Below, in pieces: positions 22,985 to 35,600 of a stretch of 64,000 bases of DNA. Position 1 is the first letter of the stretch, and each line of letters starts with the position of its first letter. The DNA is from Sternotherus odoratus. Lineage: Eukaryota > Chordata > Testudines > Kinosternidae. A program made the position numbers and the translations under genes. The notes beneath the pieces are model-generated. The model had not been told where the DNA came from and did not search any database. It was given only the letters and a program-made list of their open reading frames with translations. The stretch is taken from positions 43,676,133-43,740,132 of the forward strand of contig JAVMKO010000005.1 of assembly GCA_032164245.1 (NCBI GenBank), written 5' to 3'.

Positions 22985-23667
22985 TCAACACTGCAGGTGC
23001 TGGAGCAGCCAGAGAGCCATGTTCATAAAGCCGTCAGCCTCAGCCTCGACGCCGGAGAGTGCATGGCTGTTCCTGGGGTACAGCAGCAGTCTGTGGAGAA
23101 GTAGAGAGCTTAGCAAGGTACCTCAGAACCAGGTCTCCAAGACCCCCCCCCACACATACTTCTGGGCGTGGACCCACCCAGGAATACATCAGGACCCCGC
23201 CTCAGCTCCCCAGAGACCCCTGCCTGTCTGGGCACTCATCAGAAGCCTCTATCTGCCTGGGGACACAGCAGGACCCCCTAAGCATGCATCTGGGACACCC
23301 CACCAGTTCCCCCAGGACTCCCCCAGCCATGTGGGATGTACCAACTCCCCCCAGCCAACTGAGCCTCCAGCCAGCTTCCCTCATACAGCTCTAGCTTCCC
23401 CACCCTGGTACCAGCCCGTTCCATTGGTGAACCAAGCCCTACTGACCCCATTATGCCTGATCACCGAGCTGGTCTCCCCTTTCCCCCTCAGCAACAGCCC
23501 CGGTACCAATCAGTTCTCTCCCCCCAGTCAATCCCCATGTCCTGCCCCCCATGGGCTCACCGGGCAGGGATGCCCCTGGCCTTGAGAGCACGGTAATACT
23601 CCAGCCCCTGCTTGGGTGGGACACGCCTGTCCTCTTCTCCCAGCATCAGGAGCACAGGCGCCCGTAC
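22985..23667 (-). CDS. APEH: APEH exons 21-22 (catalytic Asp and His, stop)
   Basis: Exon 21 encodes [19 protein letters not shown] with Asp662. Exon 22 encodes [19 protein letters not shown] with His694 and ends HLQC-stop. They lie 15 kb from exon 20, beyond a transposon-filled intron, yet splice sites and phase are perfect (CG|A codon across the last junction). Confidence 0.95.
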
Positions 23668-26600
23668 CTGAGGAGAAGAGCGGGGCACAGACTGACAGCC
23701 CGTACAAAGATGAGGAGGGGGGAGAGGGACATGGGCAGGGTCTCTGAACAGGGGAGTAGGGTTTCAGAGCAGGGGAGTGGGATCTCTGAGCAAGGGTGTG
23801 TGATACGTTCCATGGAGCTGGGGTACCACTGAGCTCTCTGTCTTACCAACCTGGTCTCCCTCTCACACTGCTGCTGTGAAACTGCAAAATTCTCCAGATC
23901 CTGCATTCACACAGCACACAGCTCAGTTACATAAATGCTTTTTCCAGCCACTCATGAACTAACTATAGACTTCAGCTCCTCAGCCTAGGACCCCAGGGCT
24001 GTACTACTGTGCCCTGATCAGAAGCCTGGCTGATGTAAATTCATTACTCAGTCTGCCACTTCTACAAAGGAAGGTGGACATGCACCAGCCATTGCAATCT
24101 GAGCAGATTTTCCAAGCACTTCAACCAAAAAGCACTGTTTTAGGAAAAAAATTTAAACTTATTTCTTAGCTAATCAACTTTCACTTAAAATCTATCTTTC
24201 TGTAGTTAAGTATGTAAATTTGCACTCTGAGTTCTATAAACTAGACAGGTTTTGAATCAAGCAGTATATCATCTTGACAGACAACACAAGCAGATCTTCC
24301 ATACAGAGGCTGGAACTTTCCTTCAGCCTGGTACCATCTCCCCAGTTCAGTCTTTTCCCTCCAGCTGTACTTCAAGTTGTTGAATTGTGGGGGGAGAGAG
24401 GCCAGGTTGGTAAACCAGACTGGTAAATCAGGTTGGTAAATTCCAAGTTGCACACTCGGGAACCTGGTCACAGTGGTACAGGAGCAGGGTGAAATACTAG
24501 GCTGACCATATGTACCGTTTTGAACGGGACAGTCCCGTTTTTTTCACATTTCCCGACCGTCCCGTCTTTTTAATATAAATATCAATTTTGTCCCGTTTTT
24601 GATTTAAAAAAACGGAACGCGGCTTTACTCGCCTTTATTCTTTCCAGAGACAAACGCGTAGGGACCCATCCTGCCCTCACTGTGATCAGTAGCAACACTT
24701 AAGTGGGAGCAGGGCCCTTGAACTAACCAGACTGGGGCCGCTCTGTGGACACTACCCTCCCTCCCTGTTCGGTAGCTCTTGAGCCAGCAGCCTGCGGAGC
24801 GAGAGCAGAGATCTGGCCCCACGCCCCGTGCTCTGGGGCTCAAAAATGCACCTGCAGAGGGTCTGTCTTTGCAAGGGGTCGCACCTCCCCCGGTATTGGA
24901 GCTCAGCAGAAGCGCCTGAAAACGCAGACAAGGTGCAGAGAGAGGGAGAAAGGCAAAGACGCTTGGGACTGGTCTGGTGACTACGGCCCCCATCTTCAAC
25001 CTTCTCCCCTCCCCTGCCCCCAGGGAGAAAGAAACTCTGAGCCCGGATCCTCGGTTCTGTGGGAAGTATCAGATCAAAATCGCCAATGAGCAAACTGCAT
25101 CTCGCCAGCCCAGCACCAGTGTCCCACCGCTGGACGGGTGATGGAAAAGATGCCCGAGAACTATTTATTTCTCATAACTTCCGGCCGGCAGCTCCCCCGC
25201 TGGCGCACCCATCCCCACCTCGGCCCCCGGCTGCGGCTCTGGACAGCTCCGCTCCGCCGTCGGCTTCAGCCCGCCGCCCCCTCTTCTCTCTATCCCTCCC
25301 TTCTTCCCTCCTTCTCTCCATCCCTCCCTTCTCTCTCTCCATCCTCTTCATCCCCCATCCCCCCCATCTCTCTCTCCCCCATCTCTGTTCTGTTTATTCC
25401 TCCATCCCCCCCCAGTCCCCCCTCTGTCTCCCCCCCACCCGGCGCTGGGGGGCCAGGTGGGGCCATGGCGCTGGTCACCTCGCCCACCGAGCTGGAGTGC
25501 CTGGCCAAGCCACTGTTCTTCCGCAAGGGGGCGCTGCGCCAGAAGGTGATCCACGAGGTCAAGAGCCACAAATTCACGGGGCGCTTCTTCAAGCAGCCCA
25601 CGTTCTACAGCCACTGCACCAACTTCATCTGGTGAGACCCCCCCCAGAGCCCCTCTAGAGCCCCCCAACCACCCTCCAGCGCCCCTCAGCCCACGTTCTG
25701 CAGCCACTGCACTGACTTCATTTGGTGAGACCCCCGAACCCCGTCCCGTTTTTGCCATTCCAATGTCCCGTTTTTGTCTCAAGGAAATATGGTCAGCCTA
25801 TGAAATACACAGGTTGTTGTTAGGAGTGAGATTTGCATTTCATACACTGGTGTACAGATTTTAAGTGAGATTTAAGTGTAGTGGCTACAAACAGTCAAAT
25901 GGAAGGTTACCAGTTTGTTATTTTCTGTTTGCTTATTTCAGAAAAGGGAAATAGGGACAGAAAAGCAGAAAGATGGGTGAGAGTGAAGCCATTGAGAAAT
26001 TGATGCTGTACAAACTGCAAGCAGCAAAAAGAACACCAAAGGCTTTTGGAACTAAAACAGCTGCCAGAGAAGAAGCTCCAAAAATGATATTAGACTGAAA
26101 ATCCATACTGAAGGGGACTCTGAAGTGAAAGAAAAACCAGTAACTGAACACATGCTGAGGTTCAAGGAGTTGGAAGACACAATGGGTATTGAACAAACAA
26201 AACTATCTAAACAGAAGGCATGATATGATTAAAAAACAAACAAACAAACAAAAAACTTGGAAACGCCTACTTGTGAAGAATGATTTGGTGTTACTGATAA
26301 ACTCTGTGAAAAGAGTTTGATGCTAATGGTAAACCTTATGACAAAGAATTTGGTTCTGATGGTAAATCCAGTGAAAAGGTAACGCATAATTTTTGGAAAA
26401 GGCTCTTGGACATACTAGAAGTGATAAATAAGAACACACCCTGTGTTAAGAAGCCATATGATAACGCTGCTTCTCAGCTAATATCCATAAACCAGAGGTG
26501 GGCAAACGGTGGCCCGCAGGCCACATCCAACCCACAGAACCATCCTGCACGGCCCTTGAGATCCTGGCCGGGGAGGCTAGCCCCCGGCCCCATCTCTGCT

Positions 26601-29600
26601 GTCCCCTTCCCCTGCAGCTCGCCGTGCTGCTAGCGCTCTGCCGGGAGCTGCTGCTGGGCAGTGAAGCTGCAAGAGTCGCTGGCCTGCCCCGGTGCTGGAG
26701 ACTGCACAGCAAAGTGGCTGGCAGCTGCTAGTCCTGGTGCTCTGAGCAGCATGGTAAGGGGGTAGGGAGCAGGGGAGTTGGATAAGAGGCAGGGGCCAAG
26801 CTGTTTAGGGCAGCACAGTCTTCCTACCTGGCCCTCCATACTGTTTCCGAACCCTGAGGTGGCCCAAAAAGTTTGCTCACCCCTGCCATAAACAGTCTTG
26901 AAGTTTCTCACCTCAGAGACACCGTAACAAAGCTGGTCTGCTGTGTGGAAGGGGAAACTGGCATATCACCTCATGACATTAATGGCTAAATGCCAAGATA
27001 CCTACACTCTAGAACAGTGGTCGCCAACCTTTTGGTCCCCACGGACCAGTAAAGTCAAAATTTTGAATCCCACGGACCACTAACACCGCAGCCCCCCCCC
27101 CCCCGCTCGACCGGCGCGGCTCCACTCCCCCCCCCCCGCCCGCTCGACCGGCGCGGGCTCCCCCCGCCTCAGCAGCGCAGCGCGGCGCGCCCCCCCCTCC
27201 CCCCGGCCTCAGCGGCTTGGACCCCCCTCCCCGGCCTCAGGGGCGCGGCGCGGCTTGGACCCCTCTCCCCCCGGCCTCAGCGGCGCGGCGCGACTCGGAC
27301 CCCCCTCCCCCCGGCCTCAGCGGCGGCGCAGCGCGACTCGGACCCCCCTCCCCCCGGCCTCAGCGGCGGCGCGGCGTGACTCGAACCCCCCTCCCCCCGG
27401 CCTCAGCGGTGGCGCGGCTCGCAGCTCCCTCCCCCCGGCCTCAGCGGCGGCGCGGCTCGGACCCCCCTCCCCCCGGCCTCAGCGGCGGCGCGGCTCGGAC
27501 CCCCCTCCCCCTGGCTTCAGCAGCGCGGCGCGGACCCCCGGCCTCAGCGGCTCGGACCCCCCTCCCCCCGGCCTCAGCGGCGCGGCGCGGCTCGGCCTCA
27601 GAAGTGCAGCGCAGCCCCCCAGCTTTAGCGGCGCGGCTCGGGCCCCCTGGCTCGCGCGGCAGAAGACGGGAGGCAGTAGTGAGCCAGCGCTTGCTGGCCG
27701 CCGGGGACGGGGCGGGACAGGCGCCCGCAGCCTCTTGCCTGCCCAGAGGGGCGGCCATGAGGGAGCCCGGCGCCGCGGACCACCAGAATTTTCCCACGGA
27801 CCACCAGTGGTCCGCGGACCACCGGTTGGCGACCGCTGCTCTAGAAGACACTAATATCTATCTTGAGTTAACATCACTTGAAAAAGCAAAATGGTTAACA
27901 ATGCTGCACAGATACCAAAAAAAAAAAAAAAAAAGTTTTCTAGCAACCCAGAGAAGGTACACAAAAATGCACAAAAGCTCATGAGGGTATCATTCCAATG
28001 TTTAGGAACTCTTGTGAGTTGTATGGTCAAAACATAAAGAGGACCTGAGGCCCACTGCCCCCACATTAGTCAGTGACTAACTCTCTTGCAATAAATTAAG
28101 GGGGAGGTGTGACATGCTGTGCTCAAAGCAGTGCCCTGGCACCCCCACATTCTCCACTACTATATCATTATGATGTGTTTGTACAAAGTATGCCTTGTGA
28201 GATATTTTAAAACATTAGTATCCTGTTGGATTGTATGTGCTATCATTGTATGCATGGGTGGAGTTTGTGGGGGCAGGGAAGGGCATTGCGCCTCCAAACT
28301 GAAAGCCTCAGGCAGGTACCCTGAATGTGCAATATAATGAACTCTGCAGAGGAGACAGGAGACTTCTCCCAGCTTGGGCCCCTGAGTCAGGGCATCAGAA
28401 TTTTGTTTATAAACAATGTGATTTAATATGCAATTAAGATAAGAAAGGGCTGTTAGGATGTTTTCCAAAGTTAAATGATCTTTTCCAAACTTGGGGAACT
28501 GCAAAAATGAGTAGCCTAAATAATTTTAAATTGTAGATTTTTCTACAATTGTTTCAATAGTTGGATTCAAGAGGTGGTAACAAAGTTACTAATATCTTTC
28601 TTTGAGAAGAGAACTGATTTTTTAGAAGACAAAGGAAATGCAGTAGATCTAATCTACATGGATGTCAGTGAGGCATTTGATAAGTACCACATGAGAAATT
28701 ATCAATTAAACTGGAGAAGATGGGGATTAATATGAGAACTGGAAGGTGGATAATTTTAACAGGTTAAAAAGGGGAGACTGCAACAGGTCATACTGAAAGT
28801 GGAACTGTCAGGCTAGAGGGAGGTTACTAGTGGAGTTACTCAGGCATCAGTCTCGGGACCAATCTTATTTAATATTTTTATTACTGACCTTGGCACACAA
28901 AGTGGGAATGTGCTAACAAAAGTTGTGGATGACACAAAGCTGGGAGGTATTGCCAATATAAATGATGATCAGAATATCATACAAGAAGATCTGGATGACC
29001 TTGTAAACTGGAGTAATAGAAATGGGATATTTTAAAAGTGAAAGTCACACATTGAGGACTAACACACATTTTAAGCTGGGGACTTATCAGTTGGAAGTGA
29101 CAGAGCAGAAAGAGCCAGGTGTATTTGTTGATCAGAGGATGACTATAAGCCACCAATGTGATGCGGCTGTTCTGGGGTGCTTCAGGTGAGGTATTTCCAG
29201 GAGAGACTGGAAAGTGTTACTGCCATTATACAAGGCACTGGTGAAAGCTCATTTGGAACACACTGTGAATTTCTGGTTTCCCATGTTTAAGAAAGATGAA
29301 TTTAAATGGGAACAGGTACAGAGAAGTGCCACTAAGATGATCTTAGGAATGGAAAACCTACTTTATGAGAGGAGACTCAAAGAACTTGGCCTAGCAGGCA
29401 GTGGAAAATTCCACCACTGACTGAGCTGTGTCCATTGTCGGGGGCACATATGTACTAGCAGACCCATCGATATCTAATCCAGTGAGCTAGAGACTGTTTC
29501 ATTTGACGGTAAACTATTTGACTGGCCGGGTGCTTTCATAACTTACTAGAGTCTGTGGTCTTTGGGGGTTCTCTCAGGGTCTGCTGTGTCAGCTATCTGT

Positions 29601-32600
29601 GCAGAGCCAGGGCAGCATACAGACGGAACATGCATGCAATCGACTGTTATAATCATAGAACAAGAGCAGAGCACCACACCGGTAGCGGCTGACAACACTG
29701 GTGACCCCGACCACTGATCTGGTGAGTAAGCGAGCTGCCCACTGTAGGAATTGCAATCTAACATGGCAGAAAACCACAAGCTAGGGAACCCCCTTAACCT
29801 CTCCCTGCAAATCCCCACAGAGTTTAAAAAATATAATGGGGAAGAAACATATAATGTAATTTGTAAGGCTAAGGCAGAGACTGTAGCCTTAACATGTAAA
29901 ATATTGCAAACTATAACCATGGCTGTTAAATGGTTAAAACAGCTCACCACAAAATTAACAGTAACAAAGAAAGAGTTAAAAGACTCAAAAGCTACACAGC
30001 CCTGGAATGCTTACACACACACACACACCTTGCAGTGCCAAGCAACCCAGAGGCAATCAGCACAGGAACAAAATAAAACACTGGAAACAGCTGCAAGGAA
30101 CCTACAAAATAGATGTACCATCTCCTGTTATAAATATTGGTGGTAAACAGCAGGCTTCAGGTAGCTACCCTGTGCCTGAAGAATGGGGACAGAAATGGAA
30201 AAAGGTGGCCCTAGTAAAATTAAAAGATGAAATGGGGTCCACTACAGTGCAACCACTACCTTATGATAAAAGCTAGGTTCCAGTTTAGGTTTTACCAGAA
30301 CCTGGACTGGTGCCTGTCAGAACGGGACAAGTAGGTGCACAGATGGAAAAAGTAACACACAATACTTTCGCTGAACTGGTAAATCAAATGAAGGAAAACA
30401 TGGAACAGTTTGCAGAGCACATTAGGAAATAGGAACTGTGAATCGATCACAGGGGAGTGAATATAAAGGAATTTCAAAGTCAAAAACTAAAAGTGAGCAG
30501 GTTAACACCTAAAATTGATGTATTAACACATGGAGTTGCCCCAAAACAGTTAACTGCAGCAAAAAAGGGCACTCCTGACATCTATTTGACATGCACACAA
30601 AAGCAACAGACACTGGGGGAACAAATTCAGGTGTTACAAGAGCAGGTAACTACCCCCACTCTCCTCCCAAAGCCAGGAAAAAAAAAAAACAGGGGCGCAG
30701 TTCCCAACTGTGTAGGTTCCCATTTCCTCTGACTACAGAACCACACTCCGCACTCATATCTGATAATACAACCTTCTTTCTCATATATTTTACATACCGG
30801 TTAAGTTTTCCCTTTATATGCTTTCTCAATTTGCTAAAATTGCTGCTGCTGCCTGTACTTTCAAAGACTTTGATAGAGTTAATCTCTCTTGGCTCAGGTC
30901 TCCCTATCTCCTTAGGTTGCTCTTGACTAGCCCTCCTCCCCGCTCTCCTCACTTTGGCTCGTTCTCTTTGTTTTAAAAGTTATAGTTTTTACAGAAACCT
31001 CCAAAAGATAAAGCAATTGAAAACAGAACAAAAAAAAAAAGAAAACAAGGTAAAAACTTTAAATAAATCCAGCAAATTTATTATTTTAACCCTTCAGGAA
31101 TGAAACAGCTGGAATTATTCCTAACTTTTTTGAAGATATGGTTCCCAAGCAACAGAAATGTACACTCAGCTTGCACAGTGGAACCCCGCAATACCACGAT
31201 GATCGGGGTCCAAAAATATCAACCACGGTAAATGTGGGTTGCGGTATTGCGCTACATCAAAGCGCTGCCCGCTGCTGCTGTCGGGAGCCCCACGCTATAA
31301 GCGGATTTGCGGGGCTTGACTGTAATCCTAAACACTCAATAATATTGAAAAGTGGACTTTTCCTATTTCCATATAGCAGAGTTTTAAAATAATATTAAAT
31401 ATAAAGTAATACAAAATTTCTTGTTACCAAATTAATACAATAAATTTGGCAAATATTAATATATTTTATCAATTTATATTAAAAGTTTTAAATAAGATAA
31501 CTGTTTATTCAAATGTTTAACCCTTTTTATTTGCCTTATTTTGTATAGCTATGAACAGAATTCTGGTGCCATTTGTTTTTAATTGTAAGTTTGTCCATCC
31601 TGTGTTGTGTCACATAACTATTTTAAATTATTTTTATTTTGTTGCAACAAAAGTCAATTTTATACCCTTTAAAAAAATATATGTATATGTGGTACCACAC
31701 TATTTTAAGATCATGATTGGGGTATAATCATAGTATTAGCACCAATTATTGTGCAAAGTTCAAAAAGGTTTCAGTTACAAATATATGTATATAAATTTCT
31801 GCCTCAACAAATAATGCAATTGCAAACAAAAAAAAATCTCATCAATTACACTTTCATTTTTTATTTTTTTTAAATTTGTTATTCATTCAAAGAAAAAATG
31901 TAAGGGGAAACCTCAACATTAAAGTAAAGATAATATTAACAAAATGTCAAATTTTTTGTTTGGCCTTTTTATAAACTTGTTTGCACTTTTGAATATAGTT
32001 ATAAGAATGTGATAGCAATTTTTTTTAAAAAAATAACAATTTATGCACAAAACTAACCAAACAATTTCAACAGGTTTCCACCTTTGGCTCCCAAACACAA
32101 AGCAGCATCACCAAAGTTTAATATCCTCAAAGTACTTGAATAAACCTGTATTTAAAATTTATTTTGGGTTTAATTTTAGAGTTGGTTTAATTTTATATGC
32201 TTTTCCTTTGCTGTTATGTTAATGGGAAGCAGTGATTGTTAAAGTTTGTGTTTCTAAACAGTTAACAAGAATGAAATTGGTATCTCAAGCAAATTAACTG
32301 TCAAAAGCTTGGTAAAAATTATGTTATTGACGCTTCTGCTAACACAGAATGTTAAAAAAAAACATTTACTTTAGCAGTTAAGCATTACATTTAGTATAAG
32401 ATATCTGTAATTGAAATGAAAATGAATGTCTATACAACAATTGCAAAAGTGTAGCTTGTGTTATAAAAGACTCAGTCCCTATCACATAGTCTGTTTACAA
32501 TGTAATAGGGACAAAGTTAACTTTGTATTCAGTTTGGGTTCCTGAAACCAAAAACAAAAAAGGAAAACAAACAAGAAACTTTACTATGTTAACTAACAAA

Positions 32601-35600
32601 AGTTGTTAAGTTGCATCCCATAGATGAAAGACGCTAGAAAATATCACACACTGAAGACACCGGTAGTGTCGGACAACAATAAGTACATATAATTTTTGTG
32701 TTTGAAGTTATCAATATAATCTGTTTACTTGCTTGACTTCTAAGTATCTTAAGTAAAAGTATTTGGTCAGCTTTCTGAGAAAATACTATTCTCAGTAAGT
32801 GCCCAGTCAAGAACCACTTAAGTCAGCAATGAATTTGGAGATGCCAATCCACATCTGAGCTTTCCCAGGAGTGTGGCTTGGCTGGTAAGGAATTCAGTCG
32901 TGCAGGGACATGTGACTTGCCCAGGTGACTCCAAAACTCCATTTTGTAACTGGATTCTACACAGGGGGAGAGAGGGGTGTCCACCCAGAAGAGAAAGTTT
33001 ATAAAAATCCGTGGGAGACCCCCTCCATTTTGTCAAGCTGGCTCAAGAGAGAGCCTCTCCAACCCCCAAGGATGCCTGAAAGAAACTGAAACAAAAGACA
33101 GTAACTACAGGAGGGAGGGGAGATCAATTGCTGGACCCAGGCTAGAGGAAGACTAGTCTGTAAAAGGGAGCTTACTGAAACATCTCTGAGGATGAGATTT
33201 TGTCTATTCAGTTATATTACAGTATTAGAGATAGGTTTGTGTGTTTTGTTTTATTTTACTTGGTAACTTTCTTTGTTCTCTCTGTAACTACTTGGAACCA
33301 CTTAAATCCTACTTTCTATATCTAATAAGATCACTTTTTACTTATTAATTAGCTTGGACTATGTATTAGTACCGGGGGGACACACCTGTGCATATCTCTC
33401 TATCAGTGTTATAGATGGTGAACAATCTATGAGTTTTCCCTGTATAAACTTTATGCAGGGTAAAATGGATTTATTTGGGGTTTGGACCCCACTGGGAGTT
33501 GAGCATCTGAGTACTAAAGGCAGGAACATTTCTTAAGTTGCTTCTAGGTGAGCCTGCAGCTGTTATAAAAATAAATAAATAAATAAATGGAGATATACCA
33601 ATCTCCTAGAACTGGAAAGACCTTGAAGGTCATCGAGTCCAGTCCCCTGCCTACACTAGCAGGATTGAGTACTGTCCCCTGATAGATTTTTTTTTTTTTG
33701 GCCCCAGATCCCTAAATGGCCCCCTCAAGGATTGAACTCACAACCCTGGGTTTAGCAGGCCAATGCTCAAACCACTGAGCTATCCCTCCCCCCCTGAGCT
33801 GTTAGGGGACGTGGCTCAGACCTGGGTCTGGGTTTGAAGCAGGCTAATGGGTCTGACTCAAACCAGGCAGGACTAGGGAGTCCCAAACTGGCAGGGCAGG
33901 AAAGCAGGGGTAGAAGTAGTTTTGGCACATCAGTTGGCAGCCCCAAGGGGGATTTTGTGATTCAGCCCGTCACAGAGAGGAGTTATTTAAGTTAAGCACC
34001 AATGTGGACCCCAGAACAAATGGATTTAAACTGGTCATTAACATATTTAGGTTTGAAATTAGGATAAGGTTTCTAAACATCATAGGAGTGAACTTCTGGA
34101 CAAGCCTCCCAAGGGAAGCAGTGGGAGCAAAAAACCTAACTGGCTTCAAGACTGAGCTTGATAAGTTTATGGAGATAGTATGACAGGATTGCCTACAATG
34201 GTGTGTGGTCCGTTGTCAACTGCCTGTAGCAAAAATCCACAATGGCTGGAGATGGGACACTACATGGGGAGAGCTCTGAGTTAACTCAGAGGATTTTCTC
34301 CCAGGTATCTGCCTGGTGGCTGCTGCCCATGTGCTCAGAGTCTAACTGATCATCCTATTTTCCTCTGGGTCAAATTGGCAGAGACCGTGGGGGTTTTCAC
34401 CTTCCTCTGCAGCATGGGGCATGGATACTTGCAGGTTTAAACTAGTGTAAATGCTGGATTCTCTGTAACTTGAAGTCTTTAAATCATGATTTGAGGACTT
34501 CAGTATCTCTGTCAGAGGTTATGAATCTATTACAGGAGTGGGTGGATAAGGTTCTATGTCTTGCAATGTGCAGGAGGTCAGACTAGATGAGCATAATGAT
34601 CACTTCTAACTTTAGCAAGAGTATCGGAGTAAGAATATACATTACAATTTTAAACCTAGCCAGTGTCCCTTCTTAAGTGACTTGCCACAAGATGTCACAG
34701 AACATGTTAGTATTAGAGCTAAGTGGTTCTAATATTTATTTTTCTTTCTTGATATAGGAATTAGTTACAGTGCTCCTTTCAGATGATTTCTAAATTATTA
34801 TCTGCAAAACAAAATCTCGAGTTTTTAGTTACTTAGGTAGTGTGTGGAATCACAGTTAAAGTTTGATCCCCCAATCCTGAAAAGGCACTCCCGTGGGGTG
34901 GCACAGAATTCCTCACCCCACTCTATTGGCTTGACTGGAGCTGCCCCCCAAAACACAGAAGTCAAACTACTCCTATGACTGTATGTGGAGTTATGAAGTT
35001 TTGAAATGTGTGTCACTGAAATATATTGTGAGCTTGGGAATACCCACAACCTGCCTTTCAGGTACCACAATGGAACAGCCAGACACTGCTGATGGCCCAT
35101 TAAAGGAATCCACACTCCCAAGGACAATCCCAGTAAATGTATACACTGGAGACCTCTCAGAGATAGCATGTAGATCAGGGGTCCTCAAACTGCGGCCCGC
35201 GGGCCACATGCGGCCCGCGGAGTGCATTTACCCGGCCCGCCGGGTGTTTTTGCCTCAGGACATCCATGTGTTCCGAAAGATGCTTTCGGAACACAAGGAT
35301 GCCTCTGTGAAGTCCCTGCGGCCCGCGTTTACTTTAAAAATGCGGGGACCGCCGGGAGCAGGCGCACGCAGCGACGTCACTGACGTCCCATGCGTGCACC
35401 CATGGCAACCGAGCGCGGAGGAGCGGAGAAGCGGAGAAGAAGCAAGGACGCGCGCTGGAGGTAAGTGTTTACCAGCGGCGCGTCCCTTCGGTGTTCTGAC
35501 CACCGATCCTCCGGTCCTGCTATGGCCGGAGCGGTGGTCGGAACACTGAAATGGGGCAGTACACAGGCATACAGCCTCCAGCCATACTGTATGGCTGGAG

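Larger units (their letters stand above)
24498..25800. mobile_element. hAT element carrying a captured gene fragment, TSD TGAAATAC
   Basis: TIRs TAGGCTGACCATATGTACCG and AATATGGTCAGCCTA, with exact 8-bp TSD TGAAATAC (24490-24497, 25801-25808). Subterminal TCCCGTTTTT motifs repeat near both ends. No transposase is present. The middle is not transposon-like: a GC-rich block, a long pyrimidine tract (25270-25435), then a protein kinase C-like coding exon with splice donor at 25465-25631. The TIR and TSD length point to hAT, possibly a Tip100-type lineage. Confidence 0.88.
29400..32690 (+). mobile_element. Degenerate ERV-like region (PBS, gag remnant)
   Basis: A primer-binding-site-like TGGTGACCCCGACCACTG occurs at 29699-29716, right after CCGGTAGCGGCTGACAACAC. 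A similar CCGGTAGTGTCGGACAACA near 32660-32680 may mark the end of the second LTR. A Gag-like ORF follows the PBS. The rest has no readable pol or env. Element borders and TSD were not found. Confidence 0.45.

Noticed and set aside
25465..25631. A genuine host PKC gene at this position
   Set aside because: The exon is enclosed by hAT TIRs and TSD, no further PKC exons follow in the intron, and a zinc-ligand Cys is missing.
27217..27984. 255-codon Pro/Ala-rich ORF
   Set aside because: It runs through the GC-rich minisatellite of a hAT and on into unrelated flank.
33700..33800. A functional tRNA gene on the minus strand
   Set aside because: Only the tRNA-like head of a SINE: poly-G start, no matured 3' acceptor stem, SINE tail and TSD present.
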